From the NCBI GenBank assembly GCA_018818165.1, contig JAHISP010000080.1, positions 1 to 64,000 on the forward strand: a stretch of DNA of 64,000 nt. Direction: 5' to 3'. Origin of the DNA: Bacteroidota bacterium. GTDB taxonomy: Bacteria; Bacteroidota; Ignavibacteria; Ignavibacteriales; Melioribacteraceae. Under the pieces are notes generated by a model. It ran no database searches. It was not told the DNA's origin and was given only the letters and a program-made list of their open reading frames with translations. Below are positions 17,745 to 27,330 of this stretch, piece after piece (the first letter of the stretch is position 1; every line of letters starts with the position of its first letter). A program made the position numbers and the translations under genes.

Positions 17745-20700
17745 CTATATAAAATTGTTAATTATTAACTTTTTGTGGATAATAGCACCAATAAAATTTA
17801 TATCTCTGGTAAGAATTCTTTCAAACTCTCCCAGTGCTTTTTCAGTCTCCCCTAATCCAAGTTGTCCAAGTCCAATTAGATAATGGCAGTGTAATTCATG
17901 CCTTTTCTGCAAATCTTCATCAAAAATCAAAAGATCCGGAAGTGATACAGCAAAGTAATCCATTTTGAAAGGTACAAGCAATTGCTCTTCACCATATTTT
18001 AATAGACTATTAAAACGTTCTGTTGCTTTTTTATTAAGTCCCAACTTCTGCAGAGCAAGCCCTTGATAAAATATTTTATCAGGTTGTTGATCATTGTAGT
18101 AGATAGCAATAGTTGGTTCTGATAAACCCATTGCCGCGGATTCCCAAGCAGATTTAGCTTTGTCAGCTTCACCGAGACCTTCATAAGCACAACCTAACCA
18201 ATAATTTATATCATTCTCCTGTGCACCAGAAAGTTTACCTTCACCCAAATTGTGCGGGTACTTAAAAGCAGCTTCCAAATGTTCAATGGCTTTATCATAA
18301 TTTTTATTTTTTAATGCTTTTTTTGCCAACTCAACCCTTGAAAATAAATACTGTCCAGTAACCTTTCCTTCACCACCTTCCCAAGGATGAAACTTACGAT
18401 CCATTAGCATTTGTAAAGCTTTTTCTTCTTCACCCTTCAAGTTATACAAAATAATTCTTTCAAGGTACAAGTCATCTCTAAAATCAACTAGTTCTGGATA
18501 TTTTTCTAGTAACGTTAATCGTTCAACATGCGATATTCCCAACTTTTTATTTAGTTGATCAAGCTCCATCAAAATCCGGGCATCCGTGGCATCCAACTCA
18601 AAAGCTTTTTCCATTGATTTTCTTGCTGCTTCTGGATTATTTCCCTTATTGAAATATGCCAGTGCAAGATTACGGTGTATCGTTGGGAAAGTATCATCCA
18701 GTTCTTTTGATTTTTCCCAGCATTCACGAGCCTCTAAATATTGCCGATTGGCATACCAAAAATTGCCCAAATAATACCATGCTTTTGCATCAGAAGGAAT
18801 CATCTCTACAGCTTTTTGTAATACAATCAGTTCTTCAATTTTATTTGGGAAACAATAATCGGGCACCATCTCCGCTGCTCTGTTGAATGCGTCAACTGCT
18901 TGATCCATTATTCCTGATTTATACAGGTAGTATCCTTTGAAATACCAAGCCATTGGATAAGCTTCATTTTTGTTTGCTAGATATAGATTTATGAAGTTAA
19001 TGGCTTCGTTATAAAATCCAGCCATAGCATAATCTAATGAGAATTCTATGTAGTTGTGCACGTTATCACGCATTAATTTTTTCATATCACTAAGAAGTAA
19101 ATCATCATTAGTGATAAGATATTTTTCATAAATTACACTAAAGTTAAATTGATCCATTTGCAAAGATTCTTTAATCAACTTTAGTGCTTCTTCTTTTTTG
19201 TTAAGAATACGAAACAAAGTTATTTTCAAGTGACGTGCTTTCTGGTTAACCCAGTTTTTCCAAAGTGATCTTTCTATTAGTTCAAGTGCTTTTCCGTAAT
19301 TACCTAATGTAGCATCAATCTGTGCGCAATTGAAATATCCGCTATCTTGCCAAGCACTATTCCAAGTTGATTTGAAAAATGAAGTATATGCTTCCTCAAG
19401 CTTATCCTGCAAACGTAAACATAAACCTAAATTGTAGTATGGCTCACCGTCGTAAGGATTAGGATTGCGTTCCGTAAGTGTTTCAATTGCTTTTCTAAAA
19501 TATGGTTCAGCTTTTAATATTTGTCCACACCTCATTAGATACAATCCCATAGCATTGTTATTTCGTACATCTCCAGGTTCTCTTTTCAATGCTTCTAAAT
19601 AGTAATCAGTCGGGTTGTAAGTAGCATGGCGGTATTGCTCTAAGTGCAATCCATGCAAATAAAGTTGTTCTATGGAGGATATTTCCTTTGGTTCTTTAGC
19701 TGCTTTGGCTGGACTAGGAATTGATCTCTTCACTTCTGAATCTGATTGCCAGTCAACTAAAACTTTTCCATTACTATCAACTACTGAGATATAAATATTC
19801 TGAGAATTAATAACTCCATCAATGGTATGGTCGTAGCTCATCTCGGGAGAAAAGTTGACCAACTCTTCAAAAATAACTTTATTGTTACTTTTCAGAATTA
19901 TTTTTGCATCAGGGTACTCACTTGTAGTATAAACTTGTATACGTATTTTATCTTTATCTAAATCCAGATTTAGCATTGCTTCTTTTGTTGCATTTTTAAC
20001 TACACCCAAATCGCGGTAAGGCATAAAATATTGATTAAAACTTTTTTCTTCGTAAGGTTGCAACCATGAAAAATCGGGTTGGTTATCAGTATAAACACCA
20101 CACATTAATTCTATATAAGGACCATCTTCATCCGTTAGATTGCGATCCCATGCGCGTCCAAATTCACCATTTCCCCAAGTCCATTGTTTTTTACCAGGTG
20201 ATTGGTGATGATCAGCAACATGTAACATGCCACTCTGCGTATCATTTTCGTAACCACCAACAAAATTATATTTTGAGTTAATTGCCATATAACTAGTCGG
20301 TACCGGAATATTTTTATAGCGAGAAATATCAACTCCCGGTGAATAATCAACTTTATAATATGTTCCAGTCGCGATTGGGAAAGTTGATACATCACGTTTC
20401 CCATGATCAAACACTGCATTTACATCAGGCGGAAAAACCGATTGGTAATCGTCATTTACTTTCACCGCGGGATTTGCCCACCAAAGGAATGTTTGAGGAT
20501 AGGGTGTGCGATTATACAGTTTTACTTTTATTTCTAAGTAAGCTTTATCAGGATAAAGAGTAAATCCTGCCATACCTTTAGTCCGGAACATTCGTTCTAG
20601 CTCACTACACCAAACAGTAATACTGCCATCATCATTTGTTTCAATAAAGGAATCAACGGGATCGTATGTTGATGGTCTATGATGCTGAGGCCAATTAAAT

Positions 20701-21050
20701 TCGATGCCTCCAGATATCCAAGGTCCAGTAAGACCAACCAATGCTGGCTTTATTACTTGATTGTAGTAGACAAAATGACGTTGTTTTATCTTATCATAAG
20801 CCATTTGAATACGCCCTCCCAATTCAGGGAGTATCATAATTTTCAGATATTTATTTTCCAAATAAATTGCATTCCACTCTTTATCTTCTTTTTTATCTAA
20901 TATTTTTTCAATAATTGGATATGGATACACAACTCCACTACTACCTTGATAAACCCTTTTCTCAAGAAAAATAGGATTCTTTTCAGGCTTACCAATTCCA
21001 TAAGTTGGGATTATAACTTTTTCTCTATATGCTTTTACAATATTTTCCAT
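17745..21050 (-). CDS. DUF5107 sugar-epimerase-like domain fused to TPR repeats
   Basis: 1101 residues without signal peptide. Residues ~30-370 are a DUF5107 domain (NPIFLEKRVYQGSSGVVYPYP, LPELGGRIQMAYDK, SGGIEFNWPQHH, WANPAVKV), a beta-sandwich related to galactose-mutarotase-like domains. From ~440 to the end there are at least a dozen tetratricopeptide repeats (for example AWYYLGNFWYANRQYLEAREC and PYYNLGLCLRLQDKLEEAYTS). Such fusions are common next to glycan loci in Bacteroidota but unassigned; the conserved His, Asn, Trp and Glu residues suggest a catalytic sugar pocket. It is probably cytoplasmic and may process an imported oligosaccharide. The gene is 33 bases downstream of the MFS gene and clearly co-transcribed with it. 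Confidence 0.85.
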   Translation of the reverse strand: MENIVKAYREKVIIPTYGIGKPEKNPIFLEKRVYQGSSGVVYPYPIIEKILDKKEDKEWNAIYLENKYLKIMILPELGGRIQMAYDKIKQRHFVYYNQVIKPALVGLTGPWISGGIEFNWPQHHRPSTYDPVDSFIETNDDGSITVWCSELERMFRTKGMAGFTLYPDKAYLEIKVKLYNRTPYPQTFLWWANPAVKVNDDYQSVFPPDVNAVFDHGKRDVSTFPIATGTYYKVDYSPGVDISRYKNIPVPTSYMAINSKYNFVGGYENDTQSGMLHVADHHQSPGKKQWTWGNGEFGRAWDRNLTDEDGPYIELMCGVYTDNQPDFSWLQPYEEKSFNQYFMPYRDLGVVKNATKEAMLNLDLDKDKIRIQVYTTSEYPDAKIILKSNNKVIFEELVNFSPEMSYDHTIDGVINSQNIYISVVDSNGKVLVDWQSDSEVKRSIPSPAKAAKEPKEISSIEQLYLHGLHLEQYRHATYNPTDYYLEALKREPGDVRNNNAMGLYLMRCGQILKAEPYFRKAIETLTERNPNPYDGEPYYNLGLCLRLQDKLEEAYTSFFKSTWNSAWQDSGYFNCAQIDATLGNYGKALELIERSLWKNWVNQKARHLKITLFRILNKKEEALKLIKESLQMDQFNFSVIYEKYLITNDDLLLSDMKKLMRDNVHNYIEFSLDYAMAGFYNEAINFINLYLANKNEAYPMAWYFKGYYLYKSGIMDQAVDAFNRAAEMVPDYCFPNKIEELIVLQKAVEMIPSDAKAWYYLGNFWYANRQYLEARECWEKSKELDDTFPTIHRNLALAYFNKGNNPEAARKSMEKAFELDATDARILMELDQLNKKLGISHVERLTLLEKYPELVDFRDDLYLERIILYNLKGEEEKALQMLMDRKFHPWEGGEGKVTGQYLFSRVELAKKALKNKNYDKAIEHLEAAFKYPHNLGEGKLSGAQENDINYWLGCAYEGLGEADKAKSAWESAAMGLSEPTIAIYYNDQQPDKIFYQGLALQKLGLNKKATERFNSLLKYGEEQLLVPFKMDYFAVSLPDLLIFDEDLQKRHELHCHYLIGLGQLGLGETEKALGEFERILTRDINFIGAIIHKKLIINNFI

Positions 21051-21083
21051 TTCTAAATAACCACTTTTGTTGCATTTTAAAAA

Positions 21084-22490
21084 CTATTTAATAAAATCAT
21101 GTTCAATTTCTTCGAGGGATCTACCTTTGGTTTCAGGAAGTTTTCTATAAATGAATGAAAATCCTAAAACACAAATTATTCCATATAACCAAAAAGTACC
21201 TGAAGCACCAAATGCATCATTTAACAGTGGGAAAGTATATGTTAAAATAAAACTAGCTAACCATAGTGACATAGTTGCTACAGCCATTGCAGCACCACGG
21301 ATTTGATTAGGAAAAATTTCTGATAAAACAACCCATGTAACGGGCGCTAAAGACATAGCGTAGCAAGCTATTGCAGAAATAACTAAAAGTAGTAAAACCC
21401 ATCCTGTAATATTAAAAAAATATGCTGCTCCTATTAGGGTATAAATACCAGCTAATCCACCAGCTCCCATTAGCAGTAATGCTCTGCGTCCTAGGCGATC
21501 AACTGTAAATATTGCGACAAATGTAAAAATCAAATTTACACTACCGGTTATTACAATATTAAATAAGATATCGGAAACGCCATAACCAGCCTCTTTGAAT
21601 ACCTCTTCAGCATAATTAAAAATTACATTAATACCGCACCACTGTTGAAAAGCTGCAAGTACAATACCTATAAGCAAAATCTTTTTCATACCAGGTTCAA
21701 ACAAAAATCGAAAATTTACTTTATTAGTTTCACTGGCTAATGTTTCACGAATATTAAGATATTCAGTTCTCGCATATTCGCTTCCACCAATTTTGGAAAG
21801 AATCTGCTCAACTTTATTTTCACTTCCATTTTTAGCCAACCAGCGCGGACTTTCCGGTATAAAAAACATGAAAAGAAAGAATGCACTAGCTGGAATTACT
21901 TCTGCCCAGAACATCCAACGCCATCCCATTTGACCATTCCACGATGCGAGGATACTTGCACCTGTTGAATTCATTGGAACTGGGTCAGCTATTTGCCAGT
22001 TAACTAATTGTGCTGCTAGTATTCCAATTACAATTGTCAGCTGATTCAATGATACATACTTTCCCCGAATAGTTGCTGGAGATATTTCTGCGATATACAT
22101 TGGGGAAAGGTTTGAGGCTAATCCTATACCTACACCTCCAAGAATTCTGTAAAAAACAAATAAATTAAATTCACTTGTGGCACCTGTGCCTATTGCAGAT
22201 AATGTAAACAAAAATGCAGAAAAGATTAGCAGTTTTTTACGTCCGAAACGGTCACTAAGGATTCCAGATAACATTGCCCCTAATAGACAGCCAACTAAAG
22301 CAGAACTCATTGCCCAACCCTGTATTGCTGGTAATGAAGCAATATTAAAAAACTGCTCATAAAATGGTTTTGCTCCACCAATCACAACCCAATCGTAACC
22401 AAAGAGTAAGCCACCTAAAGCAGACACCATCGAAATTACAAAAATATAGTTAGTATTATATTTCATGTTTTGTTTCATATGCTTTTTCAT
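21084..22490 (-). CDS. Sugar porter, major facilitator superfamily (XylE-like)
   Basis: 468 residues with 12 predicted membrane helices and the full set of sugar-porter signatures: GGLLFGYDWVVIGGA in helix 1, DRFGRKK after helix 2, PESPRWLAKNG at the end of helix 6, DRLGRRALLLMG in the second half, and PETKGRSLEEIE at the C-terminus. These are the motifs of proton-coupled monosaccharide carriers such as XylE. The sugar is not predictable; fucose, mannose, galactose or xylose would all fit the enzymes nearby. It is the first gene of the minus-strand arm and is divergent from the AraC gene, with 117 bases between them that must hold both promoters. The first methionine is used, although MKYNTNYIF eight residues later is possible. 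Confidence 0.92.
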   Translation of the reverse strand: MKKHMKQNMKYNTNYIFVISMVSALGGLLFGYDWVVIGGAKPFYEQFFNIASLPAIQGWAMSSALVGCLLGAMLSGILSDRFGRKKLLIFSAFLFTLSAIGTGATSEFNLFVFYRILGGVGIGLASNLSPMYIAEISPATIRGKYVSLNQLTIVIGILAAQLVNWQIADPVPMNSTGASILASWNGQMGWRWMFWAEVIPASAFFLFMFFIPESPRWLAKNGSENKVEQILSKIGGSEYARTEYLNIRETLASETNKVNFRFLFEPGMKKILLIGIVLAAFQQWCGINVIFNYAEEVFKEAGYGVSDILFNIVITGSVNLIFTFVAIFTVDRLGRRALLLMGAGGLAGIYTLIGAAYFFNITGWVLLLLVISAIACYAMSLAPVTWVVLSEIFPNQIRGAAMAVATMSLWLASFILTYTFPLLNDAFGASGTFWLYGIICVLGFSFIYRKLPETKGRSLEEIEHDFIK

Positions 22491-22607
22491 TATAGTTAAT
22501 AAAGTATCACAATAATACGGAGGATAAAAAGAAAAAGAAATAGAGTATATTTTGCAAAAGATGGATTATCTTACTATTATTATGAATAAAAAGAAGAACG
22601 TATTAGT
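22491..22607. promoter_or_regulatory. Divergent promoter region of sugar porter and AraC regulator
   Basis: This 117-base gap separates two genes that point away from each other. It contains TATATTTTGCAAAAG (plus strand, about 22547-22561). Read on the minus strand this is CTTTTGCAAAATATA, and it shares TTTTGCAAAATATA exactly with the palindrome upstream of the Na+/solute symporter at 29813-29835. A shared regulator is therefore plausible. No further operator symmetry is obvious. Confidence 0.45.
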
Positions 22608-23486
22608 ATGTTAAAAAGCGATGGTTTTAGAGATCAACGATCAATCATTCTTCCCAAGCAGGTAATTAAAGAATGCAATGATCATCCAGTTATTGGTAAT
22701 CTTTATGTCACTGATATTGGAGTGTACCCTTGTGCTAAGGAGCATTTCAGAAAGCGGGAAGAAGGTTGCGAACAGTATATATTAATCTACTGTACATCTG
22801 GCAAAGGATGGATTAAATTCAATAAGAAAAAAGTGATAGTTAATGAAAATGAATTTTTTATTCTTCCACCTAATATTTCGCATACTTATGGTGCTGATTC
22901 TAAATCACCATGGAGTATCTATTGGTTGCATTTTTCAGGATCAAAAGCAGATTATTTCAATGATATTGCTGGCAAAGTTATCAAAATAACTATTTCAAAA
23001 ATTGCCAGGGTTGAAGATAGAGCCATACTTTTTGAGGAGATTTTCCAAAATCTTGAAATGGGATATAGTATTGAGAACCTTGAATACTCTAATTTGAGCT
23101 TGTGGCATTTTTTAGCATCATTCAAATTTATTAGTCAATTCAGACATTTAAGAAAAATTCAAACCAGAGACCCGGTAGAAAACAGTATTCTTTTTATGAA
23201 AAATAATTTAAGAATTAACCTTACACTTGAAATGATTTCTGCACAAGGTGGATTATCATCATCACATTTTTCTACTCTTTTTAGAAGTAGGACAGGGCGA
23301 TCACCAATCGACTATTTTATTAATCTCAAAATTCAACATGCTTGCCATATTTTAGATACTACTAAAATGAGGATAAAAGAGGTTAGTCAATATCTTTCTT
23401 ATGATGATCCCTACTATTTTTCAAGAATATTTTCGAAAATCATGGGAATTTCTCCCATTGCATATCGTAAATTAGAGAAAGGTTAG
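22608..23486 (+). CDS. AraC-family transcriptional regulator with cupin sensor
   Basis: 292 residues. The N-terminal half is an AraC-type ligand-binding cupin (REEGCEQYILIYCTSGKGWIKF, NENEFFILPPNISHTYGADSKSPWSIYWLHFSG). The C-terminal ~100 residues carry two helix-turn-helix motifs (LTLEMISAQGGLSSSHFSTLFRSRTGRSPIDYF and IKEVSQYLSYDDPYYFSRIFSKIMGISPIAYRK). This is the layout of sugar-responsive activators such as RhaS/AraC. It is divergent from the sugar porter gene, and convergent with the GH29 gene downstream. It most likely controls the minus-strand arm in response to one released monosaccharide. Cytoplasmic; ligand unknown. Confidence 0.92.
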   Translation: MLKSDGFRDQRSIILPKQVIKECNDHPVIGNLYVTDIGVYPCAKEHFRKREEGCEQYILIYCTSGKGWIKFNKKKVIVNENEFFILPPNISHTYGADSKSPWSIYWLHFSGSKADYFNDIAGKVIKITISKIARVEDRAILFEEIFQNLEMGYSIENLEYSNLSLWHFLASFKFISQFRHLRKIQTRDPVENSILFMKNNLRINLTLEMISAQGGLSSSHFSTLFRSRTGRSPIDYFINLKIQHACHILDTTKMRIKEVSQYLSYDDPYYFSRIFSKIMGISPIAYRKLEKG

Positions 23487-23597
23487 AGGATTTAACTACT
23501 CTCAAAAGTGATCCAGATACTTTTATATTTCTAAATTTCATGCATAGAAACTAAGACTTAAAATTTTTAATTCAATATCAAATATCTTTACGCAACT

Positions 23598-25025
23598 TTA
23601 TCTAATAAATTTTAAAGACCATGCGTTTTTATTTGGAATCTTATTCCTAATATCCTCTGGAAATTCTATTTCATAACTGTTATCCAGCTTATTACCTGTA
23701 AATACAATATCAGTTCCTAATAATTCAATTCTTGCATTTTCATCCGGGATGAAATGATTAAAGACTATTTTCTCAGGCAGGCTGCTTTCAGCTTCATCAA
23801 CAAGATAAATGGCAAATGTAGTTCTATCATCTAATTGAGTAAAACAGATGTTATTTTCTTTATATGGTAGAATAGGTTTTGAATTATAAATCGCCTCATC
23901 ATTAATATTCATCCACTCTCCAATTTTTGTTAAGCGGTCATAAGCTGCTGGTTCAAAATCACCTTCGGCAGTAGGGGCAACATTTAATAGAAAGTTTCCA
24001 CCTTTTGCAACAACATCAACAAGTGTATGAATTAATTGTCTTACAGATTTATACACAAGTCCAGGTTCATAAGACCAGCTTGGTGTTATAGGCATACATG
24101 TTTCCCAAGGGTATGGAAGAGTTCTATCAGGCACTTGATTTTCGGGAGTTAAATAATTTTGATGTGGTCCGGCAACGGCGCGATCAACTACAATTATTCC
24201 TGGTTGTTTTTCTCTAGCGTTTCTTGTTATCTCTTCCATCTTAATATCTTGATTCTGAACTCGATGAATATTCAAGCTAGAGATTTTTCTTTCCTCAATA
24301 ATTTCTTCATCGGAATATTTACGAACCCAACAGCCATCAAACCAAAGAATATCAACCTTTCCATAATCAGTAACCAGTTCATCAACTTGATTATGAGTAA
24401 ACTCGACAAACTTCTGCCAGCGATCGGGATGTTTCTTTACATCATAATTTGCATTTCTGTCAGGAGTTGCAAACTTTTTCCACCAGAAATAATCTGAATG
24501 CCAATCGGGCTTTGAAAAATATGCACCAATCATAAAATCATTATTCCTGAATTCATCGAAAATCCCTTTTGTGATATTTGCTTTAGGGCTACTGCTATAG
24601 GGACATTCCTCATCAGTAATTTTGTAATCAGTAAATTTGGAATCGTACATACAAAAACCATCGTGATGCTTAGTGGTAAATACAACATACTTCATCCCGG
24701 CATTTTTAGCTGCGTTTGCCCACTTTGAGGGATCAAACTGTTGTGGATTAAATGTTTTTTTTAATCCTTCATATTTATTTTTATATTCTGTATAATCTTC
24801 AATATCACGCTTGCACCAATCCTCATCCTCCGAACATAAAGACCAAGATTCTACAATACCCCATTGGCTTGAAGGAGCCCAGTGCATCAATAATCCAAAT
24901 TTTAAATTTTGCCATTCCTCAAGTTTTTTAAGAACAAGAGAATCGGTTTCTGGATAATATTTTTGTATGGCTTTTTCAATTTCCAGTGCACCTGCGTGCA
25001 ATGATTCTTTCTTTTCTTCACTCAT
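23598..25025 (-). CDS. Cytoplasmic GH29 alpha-L-fucosidase
   Basis: 475 residues without signal peptide, so likely intracellular. The GH29 features are KFGLLMHWAPSSQWG, the FTTKHHDGFCMYDSKFTDYK segment and the nucleophile D230 in DILWFDGCWV. No acid/base can be fixed without alignment. A small C-terminal beta domain completes the protein; there are no carbohydrate-binding modules, unlike the other GH29 at 10108. It would remove fucose from imported oligosaccharides, for example core fucose left after outer trimming. It is the last gene of the operon GH20-DUF4838-GH29, with only 26 bases to the gene before. Confidence 0.9.
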   Translation of the reverse strand: MSEEKKESLHAGALEIEKAIQKYYPETDSLVLKKLEEWQNLKFGLLMHWAPSSQWGIVESWSLCSEDEDWCKRDIEDYTEYKNKYEGLKKTFNPQQFDPSKWANAAKNAGMKYVVFTTKHHDGFCMYDSKFTDYKITDEECPYSSSPKANITKGIFDEFRNNDFMIGAYFSKPDWHSDYFWWKKFATPDRNANYDVKKHPDRWQKFVEFTHNQVDELVTDYGKVDILWFDGCWVRKYSDEEIIEERKISSLNIHRVQNQDIKMEEITRNAREKQPGIIVVDRAVAGPHQNYLTPENQVPDRTLPYPWETCMPITPSWSYEPGLVYKSVRQLIHTLVDVVAKGGNFLLNVAPTAEGDFEPAAYDRLTKIGEWMNINDEAIYNSKPILPYKENNICFTQLDDRTTFAIYLVDEAESSLPEKIVFNHFIPDENARIELLGTDIVFTGNKLDNSYEIEFPEDIRNKIPNKNAWSLKFIR

Positions 25026-25051
25026 AAAATTCTCTATATCTTTATTATAAT

Positions 25052-27319
25052 TTATTCAATTACTATTTCATCAGTAAATATCCATGCTTTAAAAGGATAT
25101 CCAGGATGTCCCAATGGACAAATTCCAATATTGGTTGCTTTTACTTTTACAAATCTAGCTGGAATTTGGTTGAAATTGCATGCAAAATTTTTAATAAAAG
25201 CATTTTCTGGTGAAAGTGTTTCCTCTTTTGTAATTTCAATTGTATTAGTATACTCTTGTGTATTATCAAAATTATGCCCGTCGTTAGAAAGACTAACTTC
25301 AAACTTTTTTGGTAAAAATATCCAGGAAAATGAAGTTTGTAAAAAATCTGCACTAACCTTGGATATTGTTTCGGTCTTTTGTAAATCGATAATTATTTCA
25401 AGATTATTCCCTTCAAAACCAATCCAATTGATCTTATGATTTTCATCTCCATGTTTTCCATCAGTTAAAGTCTTTTCACCATTCGCTTCATACTTAAAAT
25501 TAGGCGAGGTTACAAAATTTACTGGTTTGAAAAGTCCAAGAGGATTCTTCATCGTTTTTGAAAACATTGTTTTATATCTGCTAATATATTTCTCCGGTGT
25601 TAATCCTTTTTCATTGAGGAAAACATCTTTCAAATTAGCAGTAGTCGTTTCAAAAGTATTTAATAATTCAATTATTTGTGGATTAGGAATAAATTCATTC
25701 TTATTCTGTTTTAGCACCATACTTCTTTTGTTATTTTCCAAAACTTTTGCTTGTTCAAGTATAGTGTATATTAGTGGAAGGCGGGCAATTCTAACACGTT
25801 CAAGAAATTCTGTATTATCCAAAACGGATTTTTCTGCATTATTTAGGAGAAGTTCATATTTATCTATTAATTCGGGCGTGAGATAATTATCAAGTGCGAA
25901 AATAGGATCACCATAAATGTTTAATGGTGCCTTGCATTTAATCAACTCATGTTGCATCAATTCTATATATTCTTTTAAATATTTTCCGGCATTACCATAA
26001 TATCCAAAGAGAAAATCATTCATTAAAGAATCAACATTAACATTTGGATTCCATAATAATTTTGCTATTAAATAAGTTCGTAATTCTGCAAACTCACTTG
26101 CATTTCTATGCCCAGCGCCTTGTTGGAACATCATTTTCACATTATTACTAGCAAATAGTTTTATGTTTGGTTGCAGAACTTGAAAATTTGGAAATGGACT
26201 AATCAAACTTGTAAATTGAACTACATAATCCCACAAGAAAATGTTATCAGTAATTTTTGACCATTCTTTCAAATCATGATAAAAGCCGAAAGTTGAAGTA
26301 TCCTCATCAATTGGAAAAGTTCTAAAACATTCAATAGTGCAAAGCATTATATTTACATTCTTTTCTGGTCTAATGTATTTAGGAGCTTTACGGCTATATT
26401 GATAAGCTAAAGTTGAGATTGTTTTGTTGGGGAATTTTTTTGCTACTTTATTCACAAAAGTAATAACTGACCCAGAGTTTGATTCTTCATAATCATCAAT
26501 TTTTTTACAATCAGTACATTGGCAATAAGAATAATTGTCTCCTTGTGAAACTGACCAAACATTTGCTTTCGGGTTAGCTTCAATTTTCTTACTCAATTCT
26601 TCAGTAACAATTTCTAATACTTTAGGATTGCTTAAACACAATTGTTCAGGAACACGATGATCACCTCGTAGCGCAAAATACTCTGGATGTTCATGAAAAT
26701 ATTTATCTGGTGGAAGAAGCTGATCAAAAGTATGAACGAACATTCCCCAAATATTTTTATCTTCAGAATCAGTTAGTTTGTGCCATCTTGAGTAGCTATC
26801 ATCAAAAGAATCATAATAATGTACATCGCGGTATGTAAATATTGGATTTTCAGTTTTGTCTATTTCTGGAATTGATATGCTTTTTTGTGAAGGATGAAAT
26901 TTTACTTCGGACGAATACATTCTGCAGTTAAGGTAATTTTCTAAAAATGTATAGACTCCATTTAATGACCCTTTTCCCTTTTTGCCAGCAATAAAAATTT
27001 TATTGTTTTCGGTTTTTATTTTAAAACCATCATCTTTTACTGAGGATAAATCAAGATTAAGGGAGTGTTTATTTCTTCCAATAACAATTTCATTTTCAAG
27101 AATTTGTTCATTATCCGAAACAATAGGAATCAAAGTTCCCGAAATACTATTTATATAAGTTTGGATTTCACTTGCAGCAAGGGAATCCCACTTTTGAGCA
27201 GTTTCAGAAAGTATTATTACATAATTTGAACTCCCATCTTTTACAAGAGTAATATTTTGATTTTGGCAAGCAATACAAGAATAAAACAAGAAAAAAATTG
27301 TAATTACATTCTTAATCAT
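25052..27319 (-). CDS. DUF4838 lipoprotein with F5/8C module
   Basis: 755 residues with a lipoprotein signal (SCIAC). Residues ~20-150 resemble the N-terminal domain that precedes catalytic barrels of GH20 and GH67 (AASEIQTYINSISGTLIPIV, EIVIGRNKHS, GKKGKGSLNGVYTFLENYLNCRMY). Residues ~165-460 form the DUF4838 domain, probably a TIM barrel, with conserved WSVSQGDN, CQCTDC and IMLCTIECFRTFP segments. A helical region and a C-terminal F5/8C module (ending KAWIFTDEIVIE) follow. The function of DUF4838 is not established to my knowledge. Its domain order, export and position between a hexosaminidase and a fucosidase point to a glycoside hydrolase. Spacing: 11 bases after the GH20 gene. Confidence 0.85.
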   Translation of the reverse strand: MIKNVITIFFLFYSCIACQNQNITLVKDGSSNYVIILSETAQKWDSLAASEIQTYINSISGTLIPIVSDNEQILENEIVIGRNKHSLNLDLSSVKDDGFKIKTENNKIFIAGKKGKGSLNGVYTFLENYLNCRMYSSEVKFHPSQKSISIPEIDKTENPIFTYRDVHYYDSFDDSYSRWHKLTDSEDKNIWGMFVHTFDQLLPPDKYFHEHPEYFALRGDHRVPEQLCLSNPKVLEIVTEELSKKIEANPKANVWSVSQGDNYSYCQCTDCKKIDDYEESNSGSVITFVNKVAKKFPNKTISTLAYQYSRKAPKYIRPEKNVNIMLCTIECFRTFPIDEDTSTFGFYHDLKEWSKITDNIFLWDYVVQFTSLISPFPNFQVLQPNIKLFASNNVKMMFQQGAGHRNASEFAELRTYLIAKLLWNPNVNVDSLMNDFLFGYYGNAGKYLKEYIELMQHELIKCKAPLNIYGDPIFALDNYLTPELIDKYELLLNNAEKSVLDNTEFLERVRIARLPLIYTILEQAKVLENNKRSMVLKQNKNEFIPNPQIIELLNTFETTTANLKDVFLNEKGLTPEKYISRYKTMFSKTMKNPLGLFKPVNFVTSPNFKYEANGEKTLTDGKHGDENHKINWIGFEGNNLEIIIDLQKTETISKVSADFLQTSFSWIFLPKKFEVSLSNDGHNFDNTQEYTNTIEITKEETLSPENAFIKNFACNFNQIPARFVKVKATNIGICPLGHPGYPFKAWIFTDEIVIE

Positions 27320-27330
27320 TAATGAAATCC

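Noticed and set aside
17999-20900. Many short open frames opposite the DUF5107-TPR gene and other long genes
   Set aside because: They lie entirely within well-supported genes, have no ribosome-binding sites and no recognisable protein features.
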